The position numbers and the translations under genes were made by a program. The notes below the pieces were generated by a model. It was not told the origin of the DNA, did not search any database, and was given only the letters and a program-made list of their open reading frames with translations. A DNA stretch of 5,777 nt, from positions 1 through 5,777 of the forward strand of contig JACFNW010000158.1 in assembly GCA_019454665.1 (NCBI GenBank). Reading direction: 5' to 3'. The stretch is from Fimbriimonadaceae bacterium. GTDB lineage: Bacteria > Armatimonadota > Fimbriimonadia > Fimbriimonadales > Fimbriimonadaceae. Shown in pieces: positions 1 to 5,777 of the stretch. Positions within the stretch are counted from its first letter, which is position 1, and every line of letters starts with the position of its first letter.

Positions 1-1806
1 CAAGGCGCGCGTCCCCGCAGCGGGGCGCCGATGCACCTGCTCATCTTCTACGGGTTCCTGACCTTGTTCATCGGGACGTCGCTGCTCGCCGTGAACACGT
101 ACAGCGAGATGCTGTTCGGGTTCAAGTTCCACCAAGGGGGCTATTACCTCGCCTACGAGATGACGCTGGACGTCATGGGCGTGGCGTTCGTGGTCGGCGT
201 GTTGTGGGCCATGGGGCGGAGGTTGCTCGCCCGCCCGGCTTCGGTCGGCCACCAAACGTCCGACCTGCTCGCCTTGGGGCTTCTCTTGGTCTTGGGCGTC
301 ACGGGGTTTTGGCTGGAGGCGGCGCGCATGGCCAACTCGCCCCAGCCCTGGGATTGGTCGGCACCGGTCGGCCACTGGATGTCGGGTTGGATCGGGCCGG
401 TGTCCCCCGGCATGTACAAGGCCGTTTGGTGGTTCCATTTGGCGTGGGTGTTGGTGTTCTTTGCCGTGTTGCCGCGCATGCGGATTCGGCACCTCGTGTT
501 GGCCATCTTCAGCACGGGCGGGTCGCCCCAACGCGCGCCGAGCCACCTTGTGCCGCTCAGCATGGAGGAAGTCGAGCGGACGGGCAAGATCGGCGCCTCC
601 GAACCCGCCGACTTCAGCCGTTGGCATCTGCTCTCGCTGGACGCCTGCATGGAGTGCGGAAGGTGCACCGACGTTTGTCCGGCGCACAACGTGGGCAAGG
701 CGCTCAACCCCAAGCAGATCGTCCAAAGCCTGAAGGGCGCGATGGAGACGGGCGGCAACGTCGTCGAAGCGGCAGGGTTCGAGCCGCTCATGGACTGCAC
801 CACGTGCGGCGCGTGCGTCGAGGTCTGCCCCGTGAACATCCGCCACGTGGACCTCATCGTGGACGCACGGCGGAACCTGGTCGCCGAAGGGCAGCTGTCC
901 GGGACCGGGGCGACGATGCTCCGCCAACTCGCCGGGACCGACAGCGCGTGGGGCCAGAACCGGAACGATCGCGAGGCGTGGATGAAGGGGCTCGACGTGC
1001 CGCTCTGCCGCGACGGGGCCGCGTTCGACGTTCTGTTCTGGGTGGGCTGCGCGGGGGCCACCGATCCCGGCGCGATCCGCACCACGCGAGCCGTTGCCCA
1101 GCTGCTGACCAAGGCCGGTGTGCGGTTTGCGTGTCTGGGCAAGGAGGAGTCTTGCACCGGCGACCCGGCAAGGCGTCTGGGCGACGAGTTCCAATTCCAG
1201 GAGCAGGCCGCCAGGCTCGTGCCCGTGTTCGAGAAGTACGGCGTCAAGCGCATCGTGACCACATGCCCGCACTGCATGAACACGCTCCGCCACGAGTACC
1301 CCGACTTCGACGGGCGCTACGAGGTGGTTCACCACACGCAATTGCTCGCCGAGCAGGTCGCCAAGGGACGGTTGAAGGCGGCTGCGCCAGCGGCGGGCTC
1401 GGTCACGTTCCACGACCCGTGCTACCTGGCCCGGGCCAACGGCGAATCCGACGCGCCGCGCGCTCTGGTGGGCGACGACAGCAGCTTCAACGCCGACCGC
1501 GCACCCGTCGTCGCGTGGGTCCAATCCGAACCGGGACAACCCCTGCGCAGGCTTGCGGAACCCGAACATCGCGGGCCGAAGACCCTGTGTTGCGGGGCCG
1601 GGGGCGGCAGGATGTTCATGGAAGAGCCCACCGACAAGCGTCCCAGCGACCGGAGGGCCAAGGAACTGCTCGCCACGGGCGCGAAGACCGTGGCCGTGGG
1701 GTGCCCCTTCTGCCGCATCATGCTCGACGCGGGCCTCAAGGCGCAAAGCGACGAGGACATCCGGCTCGTAGACCTCGCCGAACTGTTGCAGGAAGCCAAC
1801 CCGTGA
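1..1806 (+). CDS. Membrane-bound Fe-S oxidoreductase (HdrD/EMO-like), 5' partial
   Basis: Probable membrane enzyme passing electrons through Fe-S clusters to or from the quinone pool. Residues are numbered from ATG 31. Four hydrophobic segments (about 2-21, 44-62, 78-98, 129-148) form a NarI-like b-type cytochrome region; H136 and H154 are candidate heme ligands. A two-cluster ferredoxin segment follows (C206/209/212/216 and C256/259/262/266, each ending in CP). Two CCG domains come next: C340, C375, C412/C415, then C464, C520/C521, C558/C561. The order matches FadF-type EtfAB:menaquinone oxidoreductases and HdrD relatives, so a role in re-oxidising electron-transfer flavoprotein is an inference. 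The frame is open from base 1 through ATG 31. No ribosome binding site precedes that ATG, and relatives carry more N-terminal sequence before the MHLLIF stretch, so the true start is probably outside the window. The stop overlaps the acpS start. Other acceptor or donor partners are possible. Confidence 0.88.
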   Translation, partial: QGARPRSGAPMHLLIFYGFLTLFIGTSLLAVNTYSEMLFGFKFHQGGYYLAYEMTLDVMGVAFVVGVLWAMGRRLLARPASVGHQTSDLLALGLLLVLGVTGFWLEAARMANSPQPWDWSAPVGHWMSGWIGPVSPGMYKAVWWFHLAWVLVFFAVLPRMRIRHLVLAIFSTGGSPQRAPSHLVPLSMEEVERTGKIGASEPADFSRWHLLSLDACMECGRCTDVCPAHNVGKALNPKQIVQSLKGAMETGGNVVEAAGFEPLMDCTTCGACVEVCPVNIRHVDLIVDARRNLVAEGQLSGTGATMLRQLAGTDSAWGQNRNDREAWMKGLDVPLCRDGAAFDVLFWVGCAGATDPGAIRTTRAVAQLLTKAGVRFACLGKEESCTGDPARRLGDEFQFQEQAARLVPVFEKYGVKRIVTTCPHCMNTLRHEYPDFDGRYEVVHHTQLLAEQVAKGRLKAAAPAAGSVTFHDPCYLARANGESDAPRALVGDDSSFNADRAPVVAWVQSEPGQPLRRLAEPEHRGPKTLCCGAGGGRMFMEEPTDKRPSDRRAKELLATGAKTVAVGCPFCRIMLDAGLKAQSDEDIRLVDLAELLQEANP

Positions 1807-2159
1807 GCGAACGACTCCTCGGCATCGGCACCGACTTGGTCGAAGTGGCTCGAATCCGCGAAGCCATGCGCCACCCTCGCTTTGCCGAACGCATCTTCAC
1901 CGAGCGAGAACGATCGCTGATCGGGGCGGACGCCGTCCGCGCGGCGGGAAGGTGGGCGGCGAAGGAGGCCGTGGCCAAGGCGTTGCGCCTAGCGGGGAGC
2001 CTCTCGTGGCAGGACGTGGAGGTGCTGAACGCGCCCGACGGTGCGCCCGTCGTTGGGTTGCCCGAGCGGCTGAGCGACGTGCGCGTGGTGCTCTCGATCA
2101 GCCACGAGCGCGGCTATGCCCTGGCGATGGCGGTCGCGACGTCCTTAGAATCCGCCTGA
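1803..2159 (+). CDS. acpS: Holo-[acyl-carrier-protein] synthase
   Basis: Transfers 4'-phosphopantetheine from coenzyme A to a serine of apo-ACP, activating it for fatty-acid synthesis; cytosolic and normally trimeric. The 118-residue length is typical of AcpS. The family signatures are present: GIGTDLVEVARI near the N-terminus with Mg-binding D11, FAERIFTERE at 27-36, RWAAKEAVAKAL at 50-61 with Mg-binding E55, and SISHERGYALAMAV near the C-terminus. The GTG start at 1803 shares bases with the TGA stop of the upstream oxidoreductase, and it places the conserved GIGTD motif six residues in, as in relatives. This overlap suggests translational coupling within one mRNA. The last 15 bases overlap the 3' end of the convergent minus-strand gene. 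The gene is complete and no catalytic residue is missing. Confidence 0.95.
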   Translation: MSERLLGIGTDLVEVARIREAMRHPRFAERIFTERERSLIGADAVRAAGRWAAKEAVAKALRLAGSLSWQDVEVLNAPDGAPVVGLPERLSDVRVVLSISHERGYALAMAVATSLESA

Positions 2160-2879
2160 GATCGTGATCCAAGGCGTCGTGTAAGCCCGCGACGAAGGCT
2201 CGCCCGCGAACTGGTAGCCGCCCCGGAACTCCAGGTTGAACGACAGCATGCCCTTGTATACGTAGCCCAATCCGGCACCGACTTCGATACGGTTCTCGGT
2301 GCCCGATTTGCGCTTCTGGCTGGCCCACATCTGCCCCACGCCGTACGCCCACAGGCGGCCGTTCTCGTCGCGGTGCAGGATCGTGCCCGGCCGAACGCGG
2401 ACGGTGGCCAACGCGTCGTCGGCCCGAGAGACCCAAAACGCCTCGGCATACAGGTCGCCCACGGCCTTGCCCTTCTCCCAATAGTCGCCGAACACGAGGC
2501 CGATGCGGTAGTCGGGCTTGCCGACGTTTTCGCCCAGAATGCCCGCCCCGGCGCTGGCCGTGAAGAAGGCCTTGTCCTGCGGGCCGAAGTAGTAGCGGTA
2601 GCCCACGCCCGCCACGCCGCCTCGACTGGCGAATTGGAACGGCAGGTCGCTGCCCCGGCTGTCGAACGTCTCGTTTCGGAAGAACCCGTGGATCTCGTGC
2701 TGCCCGTAGCGGTAACCGTATCGCCCGATGATGGCGGTGGACGTGCCGGTGAGCCGGTTGTAGACGGCCTCGCTGTACACCCCGAACACCATCTTGCCGC
2801 TGGGAACCTGTGCGAGCGACGCCAGCGGCAGGCAGGCAAGGAGGCTGACAAAGGCGGCTCGCGTGGTCATGGGGTCCAT
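2145..2879 (-). CDS. Exported beta-barrel-like outer-membrane protein, unknown function
   Basis: A 244-residue protein that I cannot assign to a named family. It starts with a signal peptide: MTTR, a hydrophobic core, then ASLA before Q24, the likely signal peptidase I site. An LLAC stretch inside the core could be read as a lipobox, but the core before it would be very short. The mature part is rich in Gly, Tyr and Phe with alternating polar and hydrophobic residues (for example GRYGYRYG and VGAGLGYVYKGMLSFNLEF). It ends in WITISGGF; a terminal Phe is the usual signal for Bam-dependent beta-barrels. Start choice is uncertain: ATG 2879 (MDPMTTR) or ATG 2870 (MTTR), neither with a good ribosome binding site. 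It follows the FecR-domain gene by 56 bases on the same strand, so they may be cotranscribed. Function in the envelope (pore, anchor or adhesin) is inference. Confidence 0.75.
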   Translation of the reverse strand: MDPMTTRAAFVSLLACLPLASLAQVPSGKMVFGVYSEAVYNRLTGTSTAIIGRYGYRYGQHEIHGFFRNETFDSRGSDLPFQFASRGGVAGVGYRYYFGPQDKAFFTASAGAGILGENVGKPDYRIGLVFGDYWEKGKAVGDLYAEAFWVSRADDALATVRVRPGTILHRDENGRLWAYGVGQMWASQKRKSGTENRIEVGAGLGYVYKGMLSFNLEFRGGYQFAGEPSSRAYTTPWITISGGF

Positions 2880-2935
2880 TGTAACTTCGGCAAGCCGCGC
2901 CCCCGTTTGCAGGGAGCCGTCAGCCTCTGGCCAGG
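2880..2935 (-). other. 56-base spacer between FecR-domain and beta-barrel genes
   Basis: The short gap between the two minus-strand genes shows no clear terminator hairpin with a T-run and no convincing -35/-10 pair. This supports a single transcription unit. A GAAG six bases before ATG 2879 is at best a weak ribosome binding site. Confidence 0.4.
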
Positions 2936-3685
2936 TCAGTTGCGGATTGTCCCGTATCGGTCGAACGAGACGTCGATCATTCGTCCAGCCGCCAAGGGTT
3001 GCTCCTGGAGCGAGGGATTGGTCGGGACGATGCTCACCAAGCCCTCGGTGACCCGAATGGTCGTCAGCCCGGTGAGTTTGTCGTGCCGAACCATGAATTT
3101 CGTCCCGCGGGATCCGGTGACCGCCGCCGGGGTTTTCACGTGGAAGTCCGAGGGCCGTTCGCTGGCTCGGTTCACTTCGGCAGCGACTTGTCCGCCCCGC
3201 AGCCAGATTCTGGCCGCCACCAAACTCCCCGCCGACTCGAAAGCGGCAACTTTGAGGTCGGTCAGTTCGCCCACCACGACGATCGAGCCATCGGGGAACT
3301 TGAGCTTGGCACTCGAGTTGATTCCCGTCAAGATGCCATCCCATCCTTTCACGATCTCGCCAGCCTTGAGCGGGCGCATTTCCACCACGTTGCCCCTCGG
3401 CGAGAGTTCCACGTCACCCTTCACTTCGAGCACTTCGATACCGAGTTGCTTTTCCAATTCCGGCGTGTCCGTGGTCCACTCGTACACAAACGTCATCCTG
3501 AACCCGGACAGGGTCTGCACTACGCCGACATGGCCCAGAACTTGGAGGCTGCAGAACCGCTTTCCTCCCTCAGACCACTTGCGCACCACCTGGTTTCCTC
3601 CAAGGGATGTCTCGACGCGGTTTTCCAAGACGAGCGAATGAGACCCGGGCTCGAGCCAGGGACCTGGGTCTCCCTTGGCTTGCAT
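2936..3685 (-). CDS. FecR-domain protein, apparently lacking its signal peptide
   Basis: A 249-residue protein with a FecR-like domain at about 84-240. The hallmark is FHVKTPAAVTGSRGTKFMV at 181-199, followed by a TVxEG-like turn (VTEGLVSIV) and LAAGRMI at 231-237. Outside iron-signalling systems such domains usually lie in the periplasm or on the surface; TonB-type regulation is not indicated because no sigma factor or receptor is adjacent. Residues 1-80 are beta-rich, without a membrane segment. The protein begins MQAKGDPGPWLEPG, which looks like the first residues of a mature exported protein, and a TAA lies two codons before the ATG, so nothing upstream can supply a signal peptide. An AGAAGG sequence six bases before the ATG could still permit translation. 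The start overlaps the divergent DUF262/DUF1524 gene by 11 bases. I infer 5' truncation by a rearrangement. A genuinely cytosolic variant is the alternative. Confidence 0.7.
   Translation of the reverse strand: MQAKGDPGPWLEPGSHSLVLENRVETSLGGNQVVRKWSEGGKRFCSLQVLGHVGVVQTLSGFRMTFVYEWTTDTPELEKQLGIEVLEVKGDVELSPRGNVVEMRPLKAGEIVKGWDGILTGINSSAKLKFPDGSIVVVGELTDLKVAAFESAGSLVAARIWLRGGQVAAEVNRASERPSDFHVKTPAAVTGSRGTKFMVRHDKLTGLTTIRVTEGLVSIVPTNPSLQEQPLAAGRMIDVSFDRYGTIRN
3640..3672. repeat. Inverted repeat: 10-bp stem, 13-base loop
   Basis: GAGACCCGGG (3640-3649) pairs with CCTGGGTCTC (3663-3672) over ten positions, nine Watson-Crick and one G-T. The loop region partly overlaps a 10-base perfect palindrome, GGCTCGAGCC, at 3648-3657. 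It has no trailing T-run, so it is not a typical intrinsic terminator. It lies within the first codons of the FecR-domain gene and ends three bases before the TTG of the divergent gene. Confidence 0.6.
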
Positions 3686-3690
3686 TGATT
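3675..3690. other. Inferred rearrangement breakpoint between two 5'-truncated genes
   Basis: The recognisable homology of the plus-strand DUF262/DUF1524 protein begins at about 3684, at the Ile-Asp-Tyr codons. The minus-strand FecR protein begins at 3685 with what resembles a mature exported N-terminus, followed two codons upstream by an in-frame stop. Two divergent genes overlapping at their 5' ends with no intergenic space is not a normal arrangement. No terminal repeats, transposase or site duplication were seen, so the mechanism is unknown; an assembly join is equally possible. Confidence 0.5.
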
Positions 3691-5120
3691 ACCTTCTGAC
3701 ACTCGCCGACGAGGGAGTCGTTGCCGATGCCATCCGCGAGCGGGCAAACCTGATTGAAGCGAGCTACGTGGGATCCAAGGATCCATCGAGCCTTCGGACC
3801 ATTCCGAAGCTGAAGCTGAACGCCAACGACGACGACTTCTTCCAGCTCAACATCGTTCAACGCAAGCCGCCGCACGGTGGAACAAGACACCTGCGCGACT
3901 CGGAGCGGCTCCTTTGGGAGTGTTTCTCGTTTTTCAAAGCCAAGATCCAGGAGGCGTTCGGCACTAATCAGGAAGGTCAGGAAGTCGCCGAATTTGTGGG
4001 GCGTGTGGTCACCGAACGATTGTTGTTCATTAGTGTTCGCGTGCAGGATCAACTCAGCGCCTACACGGTGTTCGAAACCTTGAACGCCAGAGGACTGGAA
4101 CTCACGGAAACAGACCTCCTCAAGAACTACCTGCTCTCGCTGGTGGACCGATCGTCGTCGCAGATGGAACCGGTCTTGCGCCAATGGAGCCGCATCACCG
4201 AACACGTCGGGATCGCTCGATTCCCCGAGTTTCTGCGGCACCACCTGAACTCGCAACGTTCCTTCGTGAGGCAGCGGCATCTGTTCAGGACGATCAAGCG
4301 CGAAGTCACGGGTGTGCAACACGTCTTCGACTTGCTTGACCGCATGGAAGCCGATGCCGTTTGGTACGGAGCCCTCAACGATTCGCACAGCGAGCATTGG
4401 CTCGACTATCAGGGCGGACGCGAGCACGTTCGCGTACTCAATCTCTTTGGCGTGTCGCAGTACACGCCTCTCGTGCTCTCGGCGAAGGACGCATTCAAGA
4501 GCACCCAGGACATCGTGCAGGTTCTCCGCATCTGCGCCGTTTTGTCGGTCAGATTCAACGGTGTCAGCCGCCGGAGCACTCACGAACTCAAGGCGGTCTA
4601 CAACCGAGCAGCCCTCGCGTTGCGAGCAGCGGACAAGCCAACTCTCGGCACCGTACGGAATGCCGTATCGGGCATCTACATCCCTGACGACGAGTTCGAG
4701 TCGGCGTTTGAATCGTTGCGACTCAAAAGCAGTGGCACATCCGGCAAGCGCTTACGGTACTTCCTCGCACAGCTAGAACGGCAATCCAGTGGAGCGGACG
4801 TATCGGATGAGGCAATGACGGCCACGGTCGAGCACATCCTTCCGGAGAACCCGTCCGAAGAGTGGAACCGTTCGTTCTCGCTGGAAGCCCTCGATCGCAG
4901 CGTGGACCGGCTCGGCAACTACTGCTTGCTGGAGCGCGGACTCAATACCCAGGCGGCCAACAACGCGGGCTTTGAGGCGAAGCGGGAGGTGTACGCTCAG
5001 TCGCAGTACCAAATGTCCCGGGATGTCGCCGCGTTCGAGGAGTGGACGGAGGCCACGATCGCGAGGCGTCAGCAGCAGATGGCCCGGCTCGCCAAGTCCG
5101 TTTGGACCCTGTCCCTCTGA
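3675..5120 (+). CDS. GmrSD-like DUF262/DUF1524 protein, 5'-truncated, probable pseudogene
   Basis: Resembles type IV restriction/defence proteins of the GmrSD group, in which an N-terminal DUF262 (ParB-like, nucleotide-using, IDGQQR motif) is joined to a C-terminal HNH-type DUF1524 nuclease. Seen here in 481 codons: the later part of the DUF262 region, with KLKLNANDDDFF near residue 50, FETLNARGLELTETDLLKNY at 133-152, a helical middle, then the nuclease signature VEHILPE at 385-391 (H387) and DRLGNYCLLERGLN at 411-424, followed by ANNAGFEAK. The nuclease half looks intact. The first roughly 80-100 residues of the family, including IDGQQR, are missing. The only start near the 5' end is TTG 3675 with no ribosome binding site, and a TGA lies at 3639-3641. 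Sampled GC (55-58%) is lower than in neighbours, which suggests acquisition by transfer. A functional truncated nuclease is possible but unlikely. Confidence 0.75.
   Translation: MACIDYLLTLADEGVVADAIRERANLIEASYVGSKDPSSLRTIPKLKLNANDDDFFQLNIVQRKPPHGGTRHLRDSERLLWECFSFFKAKIQEAFGTNQEGQEVAEFVGRVVTERLLFISVRVQDQLSAYTVFETLNARGLELTETDLLKNYLLSLVDRSSSQMEPVLRQWSRITEHVGIARFPEFLRHHLNSQRSFVRQRHLFRTIKREVTGVQHVFDLLDRMEADAVWYGALNDSHSEHWLDYQGGREHVRVLNLFGVSQYTPLVLSAKDAFKSTQDIVQVLRICAVLSVRFNGVSRRSTHELKAVYNRAALALRAADKPTLGTVRNAVSGIYIPDDEFESAFESLRLKSSGTSGKRLRYFLAQLERQSSGADVSDEAMTATVEHILPENPSEEWNRSFSLEALDRSVDRLGNYCLLERGLNTQAANNAGFEAKREVYAQSQYQMSRDVAAFEEWTEATIARRQQQMARLAKSVWTLSL
3692..3697 (-). promoter_or_regulatory. 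Shine-Dalgarno-like AGAAGG before the FecR-domain ATG
   Basis: On the minus strand AGAAGG is followed by six bases (TAATCA) and then ATG 3685. The spacing is good for initiation. It lies inside the coding sequence of the divergent DUF262/DUF1524 gene, so it may be fortuitous. It is the best-placed ribosome binding site of any start in this window. Confidence 0.4.
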
Positions 5121-5161
5121 ACTTCGGAAGGTACGCCCGACGGGATGGCGAACCAGTGGAT

Positions 5162-5777
5162 ATGCGGACCATTGCGGCCGCGCTCCTCCTCGCCGCGATC
5201 GCGGCGCAGGCGACAGCTCAAACCACCCTCCGCTTCTGGGCGGTGACCGGGTCGGTGCTCGACGTCGGCATGTACCGCGAACTCGCCAAGCGCCACGAGG
5301 CCAGGACCGGCGTCCGCGTCGAGGTCACGCCGCTCGCCTGGGGCAACTTCGCCAGCAAGTACTTCACGGCCATGGCCGCCGGCCTGCCCCCCGATGCCGG
5401 TGCAACCAACCTCGGCGGGCCGTACGACTACGGCAGCGTGGGCGGGTTGGTGGACCTGCGAGCCGAGTTTCCCGAAGAGACCAAGGAACTCGAATCCCGC
5501 TTCAACCCGCGGCTGTTACCCATGTTCACCGTGGGCAACAGCCTGTACGGAGTGCCCACGGACCTCGGCGCGCTGGTCCTCATCTACCGCAAAGACACCT
5601 TCGCGCGGCTCGGCATCCAACCGCCCAAGACGTGGTCCGAACTCGACCGCGCCATCGCCTCGCTCGAAGCCAACCGGTACCGCTTCCATTACGGTTGGAC
5701 CTTCAACGCCCAATGGGCGCTGAACGCGTTCACCATGCCCTATGGCGTCACCGGCAGCCGCGTCGGCGAGGACTGTA
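5162..5777 (+). CDS. ABC transporter extracellular solute-binding protein, 3' partial
   Basis: First 205 codons of a family 1 (MalE-like) solute-binding protein, which captures a substrate, often a sugar, outside the cytoplasmic membrane and delivers it to an ABC permease. The signal peptide is MRTI, an Ala/Leu core and ATA before Q20. The mature part opens with TLRFWAVTGS, the typical first beta strand, then RTGVRVEVTPLAW, a short AAGLPPDAG loop, and VGNSLYGVPTDLGALVLIYRKDTFARLGIQPPKTWSELDRAI, spread over about 124-164, which is diagnostic of this family. Members usually exceed 400 residues, so about half lies beyond the right edge. ATG 5162 is chosen because it places the signal peptide correctly; the in-frame GTG at 5156 is an alternative. 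There is no close ribosome binding site. It starts 41 bases after the DUF262/DUF1524 stop. The substrate cannot be told from this part. Confidence 0.9.
   Translation, partial: MRTIAAALLLAAIAAQATAQTTLRFWAVTGSVLDVGMYRELAKRHEARTGVRVEVTPLAWGNFASKYFTAMAAGLPPDAGATNLGGPYDYGSVGGLVDLRAEFPEETKELESRFNPRLLPMFTVGNSLYGVPTDLGALVLIYRKDTFARLGIQPPKTWSELDRAIASLEANRYRFHYGWTFNAQWALNAFTMPYGVTGSRVGEDC

Noticed and set aside
204..1802. Long open frames in other frames across the oxidoreductase gene on both strands
   Set aside because: They are Arg/Ala/Pro-rich shadow frames of a high-GC gene with no recognisable motifs, whereas the true frame has all Fe-S motifs.
2373..3641. Long plus-strand open frames opposite the beta-barrel and FecR genes
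   Set aside because: The translations have no family signature and span the boundary of two well-supported minus-strand genes.
3640..3672. Possible tRNA remnant, because GGCTCGAGCC resembles a T-arm
   Set aside because: The T-loop lacks the required TTC start, and no anticodon or acceptor arms could be folded around it.
3570..4583. Minus-strand open frame of 337 codons opposite the DUF262/DUF1524 gene
   Set aside because: It is antisense to a frame with clear family motifs and has none of its own.
2883..5127. AACTTCGG present at 2883-2890 and again at 5120-5127, near the two sides of the suspected island
   Set aside because: An 8-base match can occur by chance in 5.8 kb, and the left copy is far from the actual breakpoint near 3680, so it is not a credible insertion-site repeat.
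5191..5206. Perfect 16-base palindrome CGCCGCGATCGCGGCG
   Set aside because: It lies in the Ala-rich signal peptide of the solute-binding protein, where GCG/GCC codons readily make such palindromes; no second copy was noticed in the window.
5145..5246. Short plus-strand frame starting at ATG 5145, with GGAAGG 13 bases upstream
   Set aside because: It overlaps the solute-binding gene in another frame and gives an Arg/Ser/Pro-rich 33-residue peptide without features.

Overview
The window is high-GC bacterial DNA. Hand-counted 60-base samples gave about 65-73% GC in most genes, falling to about 55-58% in the DUF262/DUF1524 gene. One encoded protein ends in Phe and looks like an outer-membrane beta-barrel, and several others carry signal peptides, so the source is probably a diderm. 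The overall style (FecR-domain proteins, weak Shine-Dalgarno signals, solute-binding protein) would fit Armatimonadota or a similar environmental phylum. That is a guess, because the window has no marker that fixes the taxonomy.

Layout. Bases 1-1806 (+) encode most of a membrane-bound Fe-S oxidoreductase related to HdrD/GlpC and to EtfAB:menaquinone oxidoreductases; its reading frame is open to the left edge. It is followed by acpS (1803-2159, +), whose GTG start overlaps the preceding TGA. On the minus strand, 2145-2879 encodes an exported beta-barrel-like protein that converges on acpS with a 15-base overlap. Upstream of it, also on the minus strand, lies a FecR-domain protein (2936-3685), separated by 56 bases and probably in the same transcription unit. 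On the plus strand, 3675-5120 encodes the C-terminal two thirds or more of a GmrSD-like DUF262/DUF1524 protein. After 41 bases comes the start of an ABC-type extracellular solute-binding protein (5162 onward, +), cut by the right edge.

The most notable point is near 3675-3690. The FecR gene and the DUF262/DUF1524 gene meet there head to head, with their 5' ends overlapping by 11 bases and no room for a promoter. The FecR protein starts at what looks like the mature N-terminus of an exported protein, without a signal peptide. The nuclease-type protein starts just after the point where its family's IDGQQR motif should be. The simplest reading is a rearrangement (or assembly) breakpoint that removed both 5' ends. 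The rest of the window is ordinary: respiratory electron transfer, fatty-acid carrier protein activation, envelope proteins and sugar-type uptake. I found no tRNA, rRNA, CRISPR array or intact mobile element, and no gene-free stretch longer than about 60 bases.
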